Shown one piece after another: positions 48,392 through 60,099 of a stretch of 64,000 nucleotides of DNA; the first letter of the stretch is position 1; the number at the start of each line of letters is the position of its first letter. Source of the stretch: Lottia gigantea (taxonomy: Eukaryota > Mollusca > Gastropoda > Lottiidae). The translations under genes were made by a program, and so were the position numbers. A model generated the notes under the pieces. The model worked only from the letters and a program-made list of their open reading frames with translations. It was not told where the DNA came from and made no database searches. Location of the stretch: contig NW_008710086.1 of assembly GCF_000327385.1 (NCBI RefSeq), forward strand, positions 1,758,862 through 1,822,861, in the 5' to 3' direction.

Positions 48392-48520
48392 GACTGGTTG
48401 AGCCAAGTCCAGGGACCCCGCCCATAAAGAGCCTCCATCCCCAGATAAAGTGTAGGAAACAATTTCCCGGGGTTGGGTCACAGACCCCTACTGATCTTGT
48501 TCAGCCACTGGTAGAATGCA
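48392..48520. mobile_element. MITE-like fragment related to 61185-61370
   Basis: GGGACTGGTTGAGCCAAGTC at the left and GATCTTGTTCAGCCACTGGT at the right form imperfect inverted ends. The right end resembles tcatcttgtttagccactgt at 61340-61365. Both have a ccccc/ggggg-type interior. Confidence 0.4.
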
Positions 48521-49128
48521 TAGTTCTGTGGCTCTTCCGAACAATACTGCGCTCATTCAAAATCAATCCATCTTACATGCACCACTGAGGTACACGTGAG
48601 GAGTGGATTGATCTACACCATCCAAATATATCTAGTTTATCGGCCAAGCGCTCAAATCATTGAAGTATGCCTACCGAGGCTGGTCTGACTCTCCTTGTAT
48701 CGTAGACAATGGAGATGAAAATAAGCTTTTTAGTTAATGAATAAAATATTGCAAAACGTGTAAAATAGCAGCCAGGGTCGTAACTTAAATGAATTCAGCT
48801 GCATTTTGCACTATCAATGATCTAGCTTCAGGGGCCCTAGACGGCCTTCAGGCCCCAGCCAGAATTACTGTCTCTTCTATAACTTAAACTAAATTACGCC
48901 CAAAGCAGCAGGCACTCTATTAGCGTTTATCTAAAGAAATTCAGAATATCGATTAACTCCCTTTGTAAATTTCGCGCCAAATATGAATTTTTCAGGAAAT
49001 CAAACACGTTAAATTGAATTGAAATTAATAATCTTATAAATAATTCAGATAAATCTAAATTCAAAAACTAAATCTGACTTTTAATTTGTGTTTCATTCCG
49101 TCTCAAAAATAAAAAAGCAAAAACTTAC
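48521..49128. other. Receptor 5' UTR intron, nothing recognised
   Basis: It contains a caggggccctagacggcctt and caggcccca G/C-rich patch near 48830-48860, which may be another small element remnant. Confidence 0.4.
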
Positions 49129-49205
49129 AAATTAATGCCAGAAGAGCAGCCGTTGGTCCGGAAATTGAGAAGTGTACCAAGCGACCGTCTTCTAGCAGTT
49201 TTATA
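49129..49205 (-). promoter_or_regulatory. Probable TATA promoter and non-coding first exon of the receptor gene
   Basis: On the - strand a TATAAAA (49205-49199) is followed about 70 nt later by a strong donor, ATTT|GTAAGT (exon end 49129). A matching acceptor, ATCCATTTCAG, lies 16 nt before the receptor ATG (exon start 46860). Together they imply a non-coding exon of about 45 nt starting near 49172 and a 2.3-kb intron (46861-49128) that holds the 51-bp array. Confidence 0.5.
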
Positions 49206-50467
49206 GGACCTTACGACCTTTCTGTATGCGATTTTAATTTGTCACTTGTAAATATTTGATAAGAATGCTAATTAGTCAGCCCGTACTGACTGACTCAGTG
49301 GGGGTCTATTTTCAGAAAACAAAAGGAGTGCTGACCATATATGGTATTGCCATGTTTTTCAATCTCGATAACCTTAAAATTGTGAATTTTACACACAAAA
49401 ACGAATAATTATCTTCATAAAAAATAATTAGATCCGTTGCCCGATTGCAACTACACATCTTGTCAACGTCGTCATCTCGAAAAATTAAAAAAAATACAAT
49501 TAATTGGACGAAGTTGAATTCCCAAAATAGTTCATGGACCAGAACTTTTAGACGTCAATCAAGTCACGTAAAATGATTCCCATTTGTTGTCGTAACAGAT
49601 TTCGACCAATCGTGTTCCAGAATTTGAATACTGTGTCCAATCTGGTATGAAGATCTTTGGTCGAGGAGACCAATAACAATGGACCCAAGGCGTTACAATG
49701 ATGATACCAATGGCCAACCATACGTCGAGTGTATAGACTGAGTAGAAAGTATCAAGTTACTATTGTTCACGCTTTGTGCTCTATATGAATAACTCTATAA
49801 CTATATAATGTGCTGTAACAATAAGTTGTGGACATAAAAAAGATACACAGATATTTGACTTGTTGCCCTGTATTCAGTTATAATGATGCATGCCATTTCT
49901 TGGGCTGACACGAAGAAAGCGTCTTGTCGTCTGGATGAGATTTTTAGCCAAGGCACCGCGTGCTACATTCTGTGAATGTTAAAGATTCCTTAACAATATT
50001 GGAAATTGAAAAAGAGAAAACTAATGCGTCTGTCATGACAAATGTTCCCCATTGTACTCTGTATAGTCCTCATTAGCACAATTCGGTGCAGAAGAATATA
50101 CCTTTAAAACCAATGATACTGTTGTAAAATACATTATGATAATTCTATATGATGCACACGAAATAGAAAGACAAATTAAAAGTTGATATTATGCAGAAAG
50201 ACTAGAATTAAATTAGGCTTAATTATATTTAGTTCATTATAATCAGATCCATTGTTATTATTATTGTATAGTCTATGGTTCATTAAACACAATAACTATA
50301 ATTCCAATTATTATATTGAACACAAAGCAGCATGGGTCTGTGTTATCGTCCTTGGCCTTGATTAGGGATTCCTGCCATGTACACTATATATATATGATGT
50401 ATTCTCTATGTAACTCTACATTTCATACTGCACATATCAAACGGATAATTCTAAACACACAAGAATT
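49206..50467. other. Intergenic, nothing recognised
   Basis: Upstream of the receptor promoter. AT-rich, without exon or repeat signals. Confidence 0.5.
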
Positions 50468-50597
50468 AGACGGTACAATTTCGACGGTGAGCTGTGAACA
50501 CTATTACTAATTAGCCTAGGTAAAAAAATTCCCGTTTCTATGACTAAGCTATGATTGTCCAATCGAATGGTGAACGAGTCTCTTTAAAGGGTTTTTC
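50468..50597 (-). repeat. Dispersed repeat family A, reverse copy
   Basis: It contains TTTCGACGGTGAGCTGTGAA, cactattactaattagcc, cccgtttctatgactaagct and a terminal ctctttaaagg, in the same order as 7085-7215. Confidence 0.6.
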
Positions 50598-51599
50598 TGG
50601 CGTTTAGAATAACGATCGACTAAAAACCTGTTCACTTTAAATATTAACAGTAATGTTCACGGTTATCACCGTAATTTGCAACAAGCTCAAACCCCCCCCC
50701 CCCCCTCACCCCCCCAATCCCCCCCACCCCACCCCTACATGTAATTTTGTTGGTCAAAATCCAATACAATTCTGTTTCATAAAAATAAAACGTAACAAAT
50801 TAATCCTGTTCAGCACATTAATCAGAATAGTCACAATTTTGTCCTACCTGTTTCGCGGACGTGATAATACATTAGGACAGATTAGTCAGACTTTTATCTA
50901 AATCAGATGAGTCAAAAATTGTACAGAGTGGCCTTACCTTATACAATAATCCAAGTCTTTATTCACGTGGAACAACAGCAGCTAGCCCTTACAACTCGAA
51001 CTGACCCTTGATCCCCACTGATATACCCTCTCTGAATCCCAGGATGCCTAATTAGTATTAAATATCCGGTAATGATTATTGGTATGTCACTAATTAATTG
51101 GCGAACAGTTTTAATAAAACGTTGGTTGTTGTTTTCTATGAGCAGGTGCCCGTTTTTTTAGTTGCCTAATTAACAAACAGTATCAGCGGAAACAACGATC
51201 ATAGTTACGTCAAAGTTCCTGAGTTTTGATTGTTAGCGGATAGCCAATACTGGATAATACTGTGGACAATTGATAGTGCAGAGGAGTAGGACGTAAAACT
51301 GAGTTACATTCCTTTTTGGAAATGATGATGAGTTGATAAAGACTAGAGCAAAGAGGTAAGACGTAAAACTCCATTTCAGTCTAAAAGGGATGCTGAGTTC
51401 AGTGGCGTTTTTAGGTAACATTTGGGGCGAGCATGGGCTCAAATTTTCCAAGAGGGTGGGGTTATAATATCTGAAACACGTGTCGACTGTATTAGATTTA
51501 CTCTTGTTAATTAGACCATTGTTATTGTTTTAAAAAAGTATTTCATTCAAAAACATAATGGATTGGAAATATACCAAATAAATTATTTAAAATCCTTGA
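50598..51599. other. Intergenic with a poly-C/(CCCCA) tract
   Basis: A C-rich simple repeat spans about 50692-50738. The 51-codon stretches around it are not supported as genes. Within 51285-51400 a short segment recurs once in diverged form (gaggagtaggacgtaaaact and agaggtaagacgtaaaactc). Confidence 0.5.
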
Positions 51600-51845
51600 G
51601 AGGTAGTTTAAGAAACAGTTCATTGGTTATCATTGGATTGCACGCTAGCGAATACAGCCAATCACAGCCATCGACATAAAGTATTGCATGAACACTGTGA
51701 CTCTTTACAGAGTTTAGGTCGAGACCACTGGTAGGCGTGCAATCCAATAAATACCGGCACTTGCAAACTTGCGTGATACAAGAAAAGTGCTGTCAAAGTG
51801 TCAGACGAAGTTCGTAACAGCCTGGCATTGAGAAGATGACTGGAG
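51600..51845. mobile_element. Foldback MITE family 1, diverged copy
   Basis: CATTGGATTGCACGCTAGCG and aatacagccaatcacagcc are answered by taggcgtgcaatccaataaa. The right end agacgaagttcgtaacagcc, tggcattgagaagatg matches the family's right terminal repeat. The left terminal repeat is missing. Confidence 0.65.
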
Positions 51846-51954
51846 AGGGAATGCAACAAAACTTTCGATAAATGCAAATAACTTTGGCATGTAGGAAAAT
51901 CTGTTCAATCGGTAGATTTGGTGATCTTTTTTCGATATTGGCATTAACCTTTCC

Positions 51955-52080
51955 TAGATTCTTCTGACCTATTTACAGATTGGTCTATGAAAATCGTGAA
52001 GAAATATCACTTATTCAAAGTCATTGCAATTTTATACACCGACCGAGATTAGAACCCACGGCCAAATCAAATTACCGATA
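51955..52080 (-). mobile_element. tRNA-derived SINE fragment
   Basis: On the - strand a B-box-like GTGGGTTCTAATCTCGGTCG (about 52061-52042) precedes a body with accaatctgtaaataggtc. This is the same order as the copy at 26990-27135. Confidence 0.45.
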
Positions 52081-52467
52081 ATAACCTATGATTGGTGGTA
52101 AAACAGTGTTTAATATACTTTCACATTTTAAAGATCAAAGAACTAAAATAGCATACCTTCATATTATCTTCTTAGTTATTTTCTGTTCTACCATTAACCA
52201 TTACTGTATCGACTTCCCTTTAAATTCACTTGGTTCATGTTTACAATCTGTCCGTGGGGCATTTAATTTCCCTATTATAATTACTCCAGTATTTCTAGAA
52301 TATAAAAGAGGTCAATAGTTGATAATAACCAATACGCGAATCATTACTATGATTCAAAAATCATAATCGGATACAACTGGCAAATGAAATAAAAAATCGG
52401 CAACATATAATTTACGTGGAAATATTAAAAAGACAAAAACGTTAGTGCGTGGTTCGAAGCTCACATG
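52081..52467. other. Intergenic, nothing recognised
   Basis: AT-rich; the 76-codon frame at 52088 is not supported by splice sites or domain features. Confidence 0.45.
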
Positions 52468-53195
52468 AGCCAACTCCTAATGCAACCCTCGAAACAACGC
52501 CTGAAACAACTTCTAATGCAACTCCTGAAACAACTCTTAATGCAACCCTCGAAACAACGCCTGAAACAACACCTGAAACAACTTCTAATGCAACCCCCGA
52601 AACAACGTCTGAAACAACTTCTAATGCAACTCCTGAAACAACTTCTAATGCGTCTCTTGAAATAACGCCTAATGCAACTCCCGAAACAACGTCTGAAACA
52701 ACTTCTAATGCAACTCCCGAAACAACGTCTGAAACACAACTTCTAATGCAACTCTTGAAACAATTTCTAATGCGTCTCTTGAAATAACGCCTAATGCAAC
52801 TCCCGAAACAACGTCTGAAACAACTTCTAATGCAACCCCCGAAACAACGTCTGAAACACAACTTCTAATGCAACTCTTGAAACAACTTCTAATGCGTCTC
52901 TTGAAATAACGCCTAATGCAACTCCCGAAACAACGTCTGAAACAACTTCTAATGCAACCCCCGAAACAACGTCTGAAACACAACTTCTAATGCAACTCTT
53001 GAAACAACTTCTAATGCGTCTCTTGAAATAACGCCTAATGCAACTCCCGAAACAACGTCTGAAACAACTTCTAATGCAACTCCCGAAACAACGTCTGAAA
53101 CAACTTCTAATGCAACTCTTGAAACAATTTCTAATGCGACTCTTGAAACAACTTCTAATGCAACTCCTGAAACAACTTCTAATGCAAGAACTCAG
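52468..53195 (+). repeat. Thr/Ser-coding minisatellite with 122-bp higher-order period
   Basis: The basic modules are 12-24 bp (AACTTCTAATGCAACTCC, tgaaacaac). In frame they encode TPETTSNATPETT with many N-x-T sites, as in mucin-like domains. A block starting TGCGTCTCTTGAAATAACGC recurs at 52649, 52771, 52893 and 53015, exactly 122 bp apart. Because 122 is not a multiple of three, the coding frame is lost in the middle blocks. The frame is open at the start (52449-52787) and again from about 52976. Confidence 0.85.
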
Positions 53196-53498
53196 CCTGA
53201 TTCAGCTCTTCAACAAGAGCAATCTTGCATTAAGGAAAGCCTAAAAGTCGGATTTATTCATTTGCCACCCGTTTCAGGGAAGCGACATCTCATATCGTCT
53301 ATTTCTTTAATTTCTTTCTATCACAAAAAATACCATCATCCCCAAATTTCACAGATCAACACTTTTAGTGAATCGCACGAACCCACACATCCAAAATTTC
53401 GTTTCGTTACCTCCAATTTTGAGGATAATAATTCCATACATTTGAGTTACAACGGAATAAAAAGAAACGCAATCTCTATTCCAAACGGTCTACCGTGA
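52976..53498 (+). other. Open frame leaving the Thr/Ser repeat: possible 3' exon of a mucin-like gene
   Basis: About 174 codons stay open from the repeat into unique sequence (after TSNARTQPDSALQQEQ, continuing through KVGFIHLPPVSGKRH to SIPNGLP and a stop at 53496). The unique part is not recognised. There is no upstream start, signal peptide or clear acceptor, and frames elsewhere in the repeat are broken. It could be a real last exon of a secreted mucin-like protein, a decayed gene or chance. Confidence 0.25.
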
Positions 53499-53993
53499 TA
53501 GTTCTGCTATCATTCTGCAACCAAATGAAACTTGCCGAATGTCCCTATTCCTCTATCTTGTATCAGATTCCTCAGGTTTCCTACAGAATAATAAATCTAT
53601 ATAAAAATATTTCATTTTCAAGCCACAATAACCACTGAATGTTCGAACTTTTAATCTCAATGGAACCATAATTAATGATGTTTTACTGTTAAATTTCTAT
53701 GTATGGAGTCTGAGATTCTAGCAGTTTGATTCGGCTAAACAATTCCGCTGTTTTTTTTTCTCCAAGTTTTATTGACCCAGATAGAAAAATGACAGTATCA
53801 AGGATGGGTGCCCTGACTTCCTGCCTTACAATATGTACAAGAAAAAAAAGTTAATATCAATCACACACCATTCTCTCAGTAGCACCCTCTTATCACTTAA
53901 TAGGCCACCAAGGCCTTCATGGCCGGTTTTTCCGTGGGGGGTGGGTATCGATAGGAGAGTACTGATAGCAGTATAAGAATTTCACAGAATTAT
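53499..53993. other. Intergenic, nothing recognised
   Basis: No gene or repeat family is supported. Confidence 0.5.
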
Positions 53994-55783
53994 CCTGTCT
54001 GTGATATCAGTTAGCTGGAAGTGGGCGTTAACTTATCATCTACCAACAACTACCTAGTCTGTGATATCAGTTAGCTGGAAGCGGGCGTTAACTTGTCATC
54101 TACCAACAACTACCTAGTCTGTGATATCAGTTAGCTGGAAGCGGGCGTTAACTTGTCATCCACCAACAACTACCTAGTCTGTGATATCAGTTACTTGCAA
54201 GCGGGCGTTAATTTATCATCCACCAACAACTATCAGTATGTGATGTCAGTTAGCTTGAAGCGGGCGTTAATTTGTCATTTACTAACAACTACCTAGTCTG
54301 TGATATCAGTAACTGGAAGCGGGCGTTAACTGTCATCTACCAACAACTACCTAGTCTGTGATATCAGTAACTGGAAGCGGGCGTTAACTTGTCATCTACC
54401 AACAACTACCTAGTCTGTGATATCAGTAACTGGAAGCGGGCGTTAACTTGTCATCTACCAACAACTACCTAGTCTGTGATATCAGTAACTGGAAGCGGGC
54501 GTTAACTTGTCATCTACCAACAACTACCTAGTCTGTGATATCAGTAACTGGAAGCGGGCGTTAACTGTCATCTACCAACAACTACCTAGTCTGTGATATC
54601 AGTAACTGGAAGCGGGCGTTAACTTGTCTTCTACCAACAACTACCTAGTCTGTGATATCAGTAACTGGAAGCGGGCGTTAACTGCCATCTACCAACAACT
54701 ACCTGGTCTGTGATATCAGTTAGATGGAAGCGGGTGTTAACTTGTCATCTACCAACAAATACCTAGTCTGTTATATCAGTAACTGGAAGCGGACGTTAAC
54801 TTGTCATCTACCAACAACTACCTAGTCTGTGATATCAGTAACTGGAAGCGGGCGTTAACTTGTCATCTACCAACAACTACCTAGTCTGTGATACCAGTAA
54901 CTGGAAGCGGGCGTTAACTTGTCATCTACCAACAACTACCTAGTCTGTGATATCAGTAACTGGAAGCGGGCGTTAACTGTCATCTACCAACAACTACCTA
55001 GTCTGTGATATCAGTAACTGGAAGCGGGCGTTAACTTGTCATCTACCAACAACTACCTAGTCTGTGATATCAGTAACTGGAAGCGGGCGTTAACTGTCAT
55101 CTACCAACAACTACCTAGTCTGTGATATCAGTAACTGGAAGCGGGCGTTAACTGTCATCTACCAACAACTACCTAGTCTGTGATATCAGTAACTGGAAGC
55201 GGGCGTTAACTGTCATCTACCAACAACTACCTAGTCTGTGATATCAGTAACTGGAAGCGGGCGTTAACTGTCATCTACCAACAACTACCTTGTCTGTGAT
55301 ATTAGTTAGCTGGAAGCTGACGTTAACTTGTCATCTACCAACAACTACCTTGTCTGTGATATTAGTTAGCTGGAAGCGGGCGTTAACTTGTCATCTACCA
55401 ACAACTACCTAGTCTGTGATATCAGTTAGCTGGAAGCTGACGTTAACTTGTCATCTACCAACAACTACCTTGTCTGTGATATCAGTAACTGGAAGCGGGC
55501 GTTAACTTGTCATCTACCAACAACTACCTAGTCTGTGATATCAGTTAGCTGGAAGCTGACGTTAACTTGTCATCTACCAACAACTACCTTGTCTGTGATA
55601 TTAGTTAGCTGGAAGCGGGCGTTAACTTGTCATCTACCAACAACTACCTTGTCTGTGATATCAGTTAGTTGCAAGCGGGCGTTAACTTGTCATCTACCAA
55701 CAACTACCTAGTCTGTGATATCAGTAACTGGAAGCGGGCGTTAACTGTCATCTACCAACAACTACCTAGTCTGTGATCAGTTA
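53994..55783 (-). repeat. 60-bp minisatellite array 3, reverse orientation (about 31 units)
   Basis: Same satellite as arrays 1 and 2 but on the other strand. Most units are a shortened form (CAGTAACTGGAAGCGGGCGT, taacttgtcatctaccaaca, actacctagtctgtgatat; 59 or 57 bp). They are nearly identical to each other, so this array was homogenised recently. Full-length units (with cagttagctgg) lie at the left edge and near 55300-55680. The right edge ends ttaattaccaaccatac, again a CCAA-type tail. Confidence 0.95.
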
Positions 55784-57485
55784 ATTACCAACCATACATA
55801 AATCGTGTGTAAAATTACTAATAGGCTACATTAAACAAATTGTTATCCTGTATTAACAGCCCTAATATTCATACTTAATTGATCCCAGATGATTGGCATC
55901 AATATTTCCTGTCAAACTATAAGAGAATACAATATTTATGTGGTTTATTTAGAATAATACATTACATACCTAGGTATATAAAAATCACAAACTAATTGAT
56001 AGTGTTATGATTAGTTGTTAGAATTGATGGTAAATGTATTGGCCCGTCTAATTTTGTCATTCCACAAGGATATTCAAATGAGATTGTTTCCCCTCTGTAT
56101 ATGTATCTAGGGCACTTATAGCTCTGTTTACATTATTCTGATTTTCTTTTGGATATTTGTGGTAACTTGTGATTATTATTAACCATCGCAGGTACTATTT
56201 TGCATTAAAGGTATAAGTGTTCCAACACACACACATATGACACCTCTTTAGCTCCGTGACGTAGGCAAGTTCTTTCATTAAGACACGTTTCAATACACCT
56301 TAATACTTGTTTACAGCACCCAAACGTAATACAAGAATGGCTTTTAGATTTCAATTCTTCTTTAGGTTTGAAATTAAACTGTTTATCAAACCAATACTCG
56401 ATATATTTTGATTGATAATCAAATAAAACCGAAGTCTCACCAAAAAACACGGCTTGGATTTACCAATCCTACGCTACATACATCGAGTTTACAGATGAAC
56501 ACTATACAATTAAATCCACAAAAACAGAAATTGGAAACTAATTAGCTCTGATAGGTGAAACTAGGCTACTTCCTGAATAAAATATTAAAATGTTGTCAAT
56601 AGCTTTGATTTCTCTAGGTTACAAACAACAGGAGGAAGGATCAAAGTAATTCAAATTCTCGTGAGATTATCATGGGATTTCTTCGATACAATCAGACCAT
56701 CATAATCAATAACATTTTAAATATATTAAATACATACATTATATTTAGCGTCGCCTAGTGTTCCCTTACTAATAAATAGGGTAGTAAAGGGAGCTATGTA
56801 GATTACTACTTAAAAAAAATTGTTTACTAAACTTAAAGGCTTCTCTGGTACTCTACTGTCTTGTTCGCTTCTGGCGTAAGTTAGTACCTATAAGGTTGAG
56901 AACAAGATAGCTGGGTGAGCTGGGGAGGAATATCACGATTATATACTAAGTCGACAGTCCGAGAACATACGGTTCATCTTGGTACTGTTCAAAAACTCTG
57001 TGATAAAGGTCAAAGGACGCGAAATTAAAATAAGATGCACAACATGGTGTATTTTGTGTACCTTGTTAATTTTTTCTTTTGTAATAATATCACTATTGTA
57101 AGAAATCTAGCTATATCTATTATATCATCCCACTTATTGCTAAAACTGTTCTTTTTGTAAATATGTTTATAATGTATTATGTTCAATTGATTCCAAGGAA
57201 GATTTGGTTAATAACTTGATGATCGATAAAGTTATTATTATTTTTAAAACTATCTCTGGAAATTACAAATGATATAGTTATATATAGGCTACATGTACTC
57301 AATAAAATTGATTTGTTGTACGAACTTTTCCGCACCTGGATCACCCTGTGTAAGAAATGACATAAGAAGTAGCAGAAAAAATCACAGTATTTAAGGTTTA
57401 TGTTAATGCAAGAAACTCATGAAACTTCGTGACAAAAAAATAAGGGCCTTATTTAATAATTTAATATAGCATATTTTACGATTTG
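55784..57485. other. Intergenic, nothing recognised
   Basis: AT-rich unique sequence; no exon is supported. Confidence 0.5.
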
Positions 57486-57605
57486 TGATGTGATCAAACA
57501 CTTTTTTGTGGAATTGCAGGCTAAAAATTGAAATGATGAATTGATACTATCAGTGTCCCCAATACACATAATTTTTTTCAGAAAACCTCTTTACAATCCC
57601 TTTAA
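57486..57605 (+). mobile_element. MITE family 2, truncated copy
   Basis: It matches the right half of the copy at 58352-58562: gtcaaacac-like start, gtggaattgcagg, GATACTATCAGTGTCCCCAA, tacacat and the terminal CTTTACAATCCCTTTAA. The left terminal repeat is missing. Confidence 0.6.
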
Positions 57606-58351
57606 TCGTTTTGAATTAAAATCTATATGAGATTACATTGTACACAAATTGAAGAACTTAGCTCCTAGCAATCTATACCGTAATTTAATTGTAATACATT
57701 TCTTCATCATTTTCTAACATCAAGTCGATTGCCAATTTATCAGACAATAGAAATTTACCCTGTTTGAATTAGGTATTGAGTGCAGATAGAAAGTTGTAGG
57801 GAGAACATTGATTCTAGTTTAGACATATGATCAATTTATTCTTTCTTGTATAACATAGTGAAATTAAAAAATACTAAAAGAAGATGCAAAACTTTTTCTA
57901 ATCCATCATGGCTGTAACCACAGGCCCCATCACCCCATTTCATGTAGGGGGGCTGCTTCCCAGTCCAAGAAATCTGCTGCGTCCGCCCTTGCCTCTCCTG
58001 TAGAGAAGGTATTAATTTCAGTCTGAAATTTAATGATAAGGGTGTGGTTTTGGACGACGATTAATTTGAAGGACCTCAAATGGTAGGGTTATAGTTATAG
58101 ATGCATTTTTCACATTTACTCTTACAGTTTTACATACCTTTAGACATTATTCTGTTTCCATCATTTCCTGTTGGAATATTTCTGAGTTCAGCACTTGTCA
58201 GATTAATAAATCATCTCGATCATTTCCACAAATAATAAAAGGAAGTTAATTCTGAAAATTCAAAGTAAACAAAGTGGTAAATCGATGTCTTTATGTTAGT
58301 TAGTCATTCAATTAAAACATAATGGTTACTTCCGAACTGAATAAAGTTACA

Positions 58352-58562
58352 TTAAAGGGATTGTAATTGTTTTCTAAAATGTGTATATGTATAGCATCAA
58401 TCTGCAGCGTTTCCAATTTCCAATCAGACGTCAAACACTTACTGTTAGTGGAATTGCAGGAACATCAGAAGTTGGATGGAAACTTGGAACGGTGCAAATT
58501 GATGCTATCAGTGTCCCTGATACACATACAAATTTTAGAAAACCTTTTTACAATCCCTTTAA
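58352..58562 (+). mobile_element. MITE family 2, complete copy
   Basis: The 211-bp element begins TTAAAGGGATTGTAATTGTT and ends CTTTTTACAATCCCTTTAA. The inverted ends continue inward as ttctaaaatgtgtat against acacatacaaattttagaa. TTAA stands at both outer edges. It has no coding capacity; the 84-94-codon frames across it are chance. Confidence 0.75.
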
Positions 58563-58574
58563 GTATTTCTATTC

Positions 58575-59345
58575 CAGTAAGAATAAACTCCGTACAAGCA
58601 AAAAATTCCGTCAGCCAATAATCTCGTCCAAAGCACCAATTAATTGTCAATGCTTAACTAGATAAATCTAGAAAAAATAATTCCATTCCAATTAAAATCT
58701 AAATCCAGGCATCTAGAATTGTCCGTGCCTATATTGTGAAATTAAATGTTACACAATGTATTATTATGTTTACACAGTCATAATCCGAGAAACCTAACAC
58801 GGTGATTTAACAGTAAAGTTCATCAATCCAGATATCCAGGTATTGGTGTATTGGTGCATTTATCATATATTATTGGTATTCAATTCACACAATTACACAG
58901 TAAGCACGACTCATAATCTATTATCTTAGGATTTTCTATTTCCTTCAGAATAGTTTTTAGAGACAGCTTCGCCGTTTGGGTCTTGAATATAATATGTAAA
59001 TAGTCTTCAGAACTACCTACTAGAACTGCACGAAATTCCTCCAATATCCTGGCATCTAGAAATGTCCATGCTCATAATTTTAGATTTGTATGTGATGTCA
59101 GTTCAGTAAGAATAAATTCCGTACGAGGAAAACAATTCCGTGAACCAAAAATCTCATCCAAAGCAAGAACCGGATAGTAACTGCCTCATTGGGTAAAATC
59201 TAGAAAAAGCTCATCATTTGAAATGTTATTTTATGTTATGTTTACATAGCCAAGTGAATCCAGGAGACCTAACATAATGCCTCATCAAGCCAGGTATTCA
59301 TTCAAAGTATTGGTTTATAATTATTTAATAGTTCTATAATTATCT
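58575..59345 (+). repeat. Old local duplication
   Basis: CAGTAAGAATAAACTCCGTA, caagcaaaaaattccgt, aatctcgtccaaagca (58575-58640) returns at 59105-59170. ggcatctagaattgtccgtg (58708) returns at about 59051. catcaatccagatatccagg with tattggt (58827) returns at 59283. The copies are strongly diverged. Confidence 0.5.
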
Positions 59346-60099
59346 TAATATCTCTTCACAGTAAGAGCTATATTTTATTATCGTATTATGATTATATTCA
59401 CCGTTATTAAGATATTGAAATGTTATTGGATTATATCTAATACAAATACAAATGCATTTCCACAAATTGCAAGTTAGCGTTAGCACGGTCAACTATCCGC
59501 TATCTTGAATCAATCACACATTGAATAAAAGTGGAGCTTTACGTCCAATTATAAAAGGCTGAATGATGACAATTAAACTCTTAAAATTTGTTTCCAAATC
59601 GAAACTATAAACAAGATATTTGGTTCCGATGAACTTAATAAGTACACAAAGTACTAACAATTCGAACCGCACAACAAAAAACCGAAATCCAAAAGAATTT
59701 ATTAGTGAACTATTGGTAGAAAGAACTTTTCACCTGAGGAAGTATATCAATTATAAATGAGTTAGTATTTCATGATCACTACCATTTAGTATCCTGTCGT
59801 CCTGCTTGTCACTATACAGACTGTCTGTGGCCAGAATGTGAGATATAGAATAGATCTCATACAATTCTCATTAAAAACTCTTTATAAGACTCATTCACGA
59901 GAATATTTTTATAATTTTGCTGTAGTCTGTAGTCTGTATTGTAAGAATAGACGAAACACACTATATAAATCTTCACAAAAAAAAAACAAATTTACATAAA
60001 TTTCAAACGTATCCATTTCATAATCCTTAAACCACATTCAACGGCAGAGATCACATTAAATAACGAAACACAGGTTTAATTAGTCAAATTACACCTGTT
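59346..60099. other. Intergenic; includes the dispersed block at 59640-59790
   Basis: The part from 59640 to 59790 (cgaaatccaaaagaattt, then ggtagaaagaac, gaggaagtatatca, ataaatgagttagtatttca) is the first half of the block at 23085-23270. Nothing else is recognised. Confidence 0.45.

Noticed and set aside
52442-52983. Cys/Arg-rich frames on the - strand (CFRRCFG repeats)
   Set aside because: They are shadows of the Thr/Ser-coding repeat in the reverse frame.
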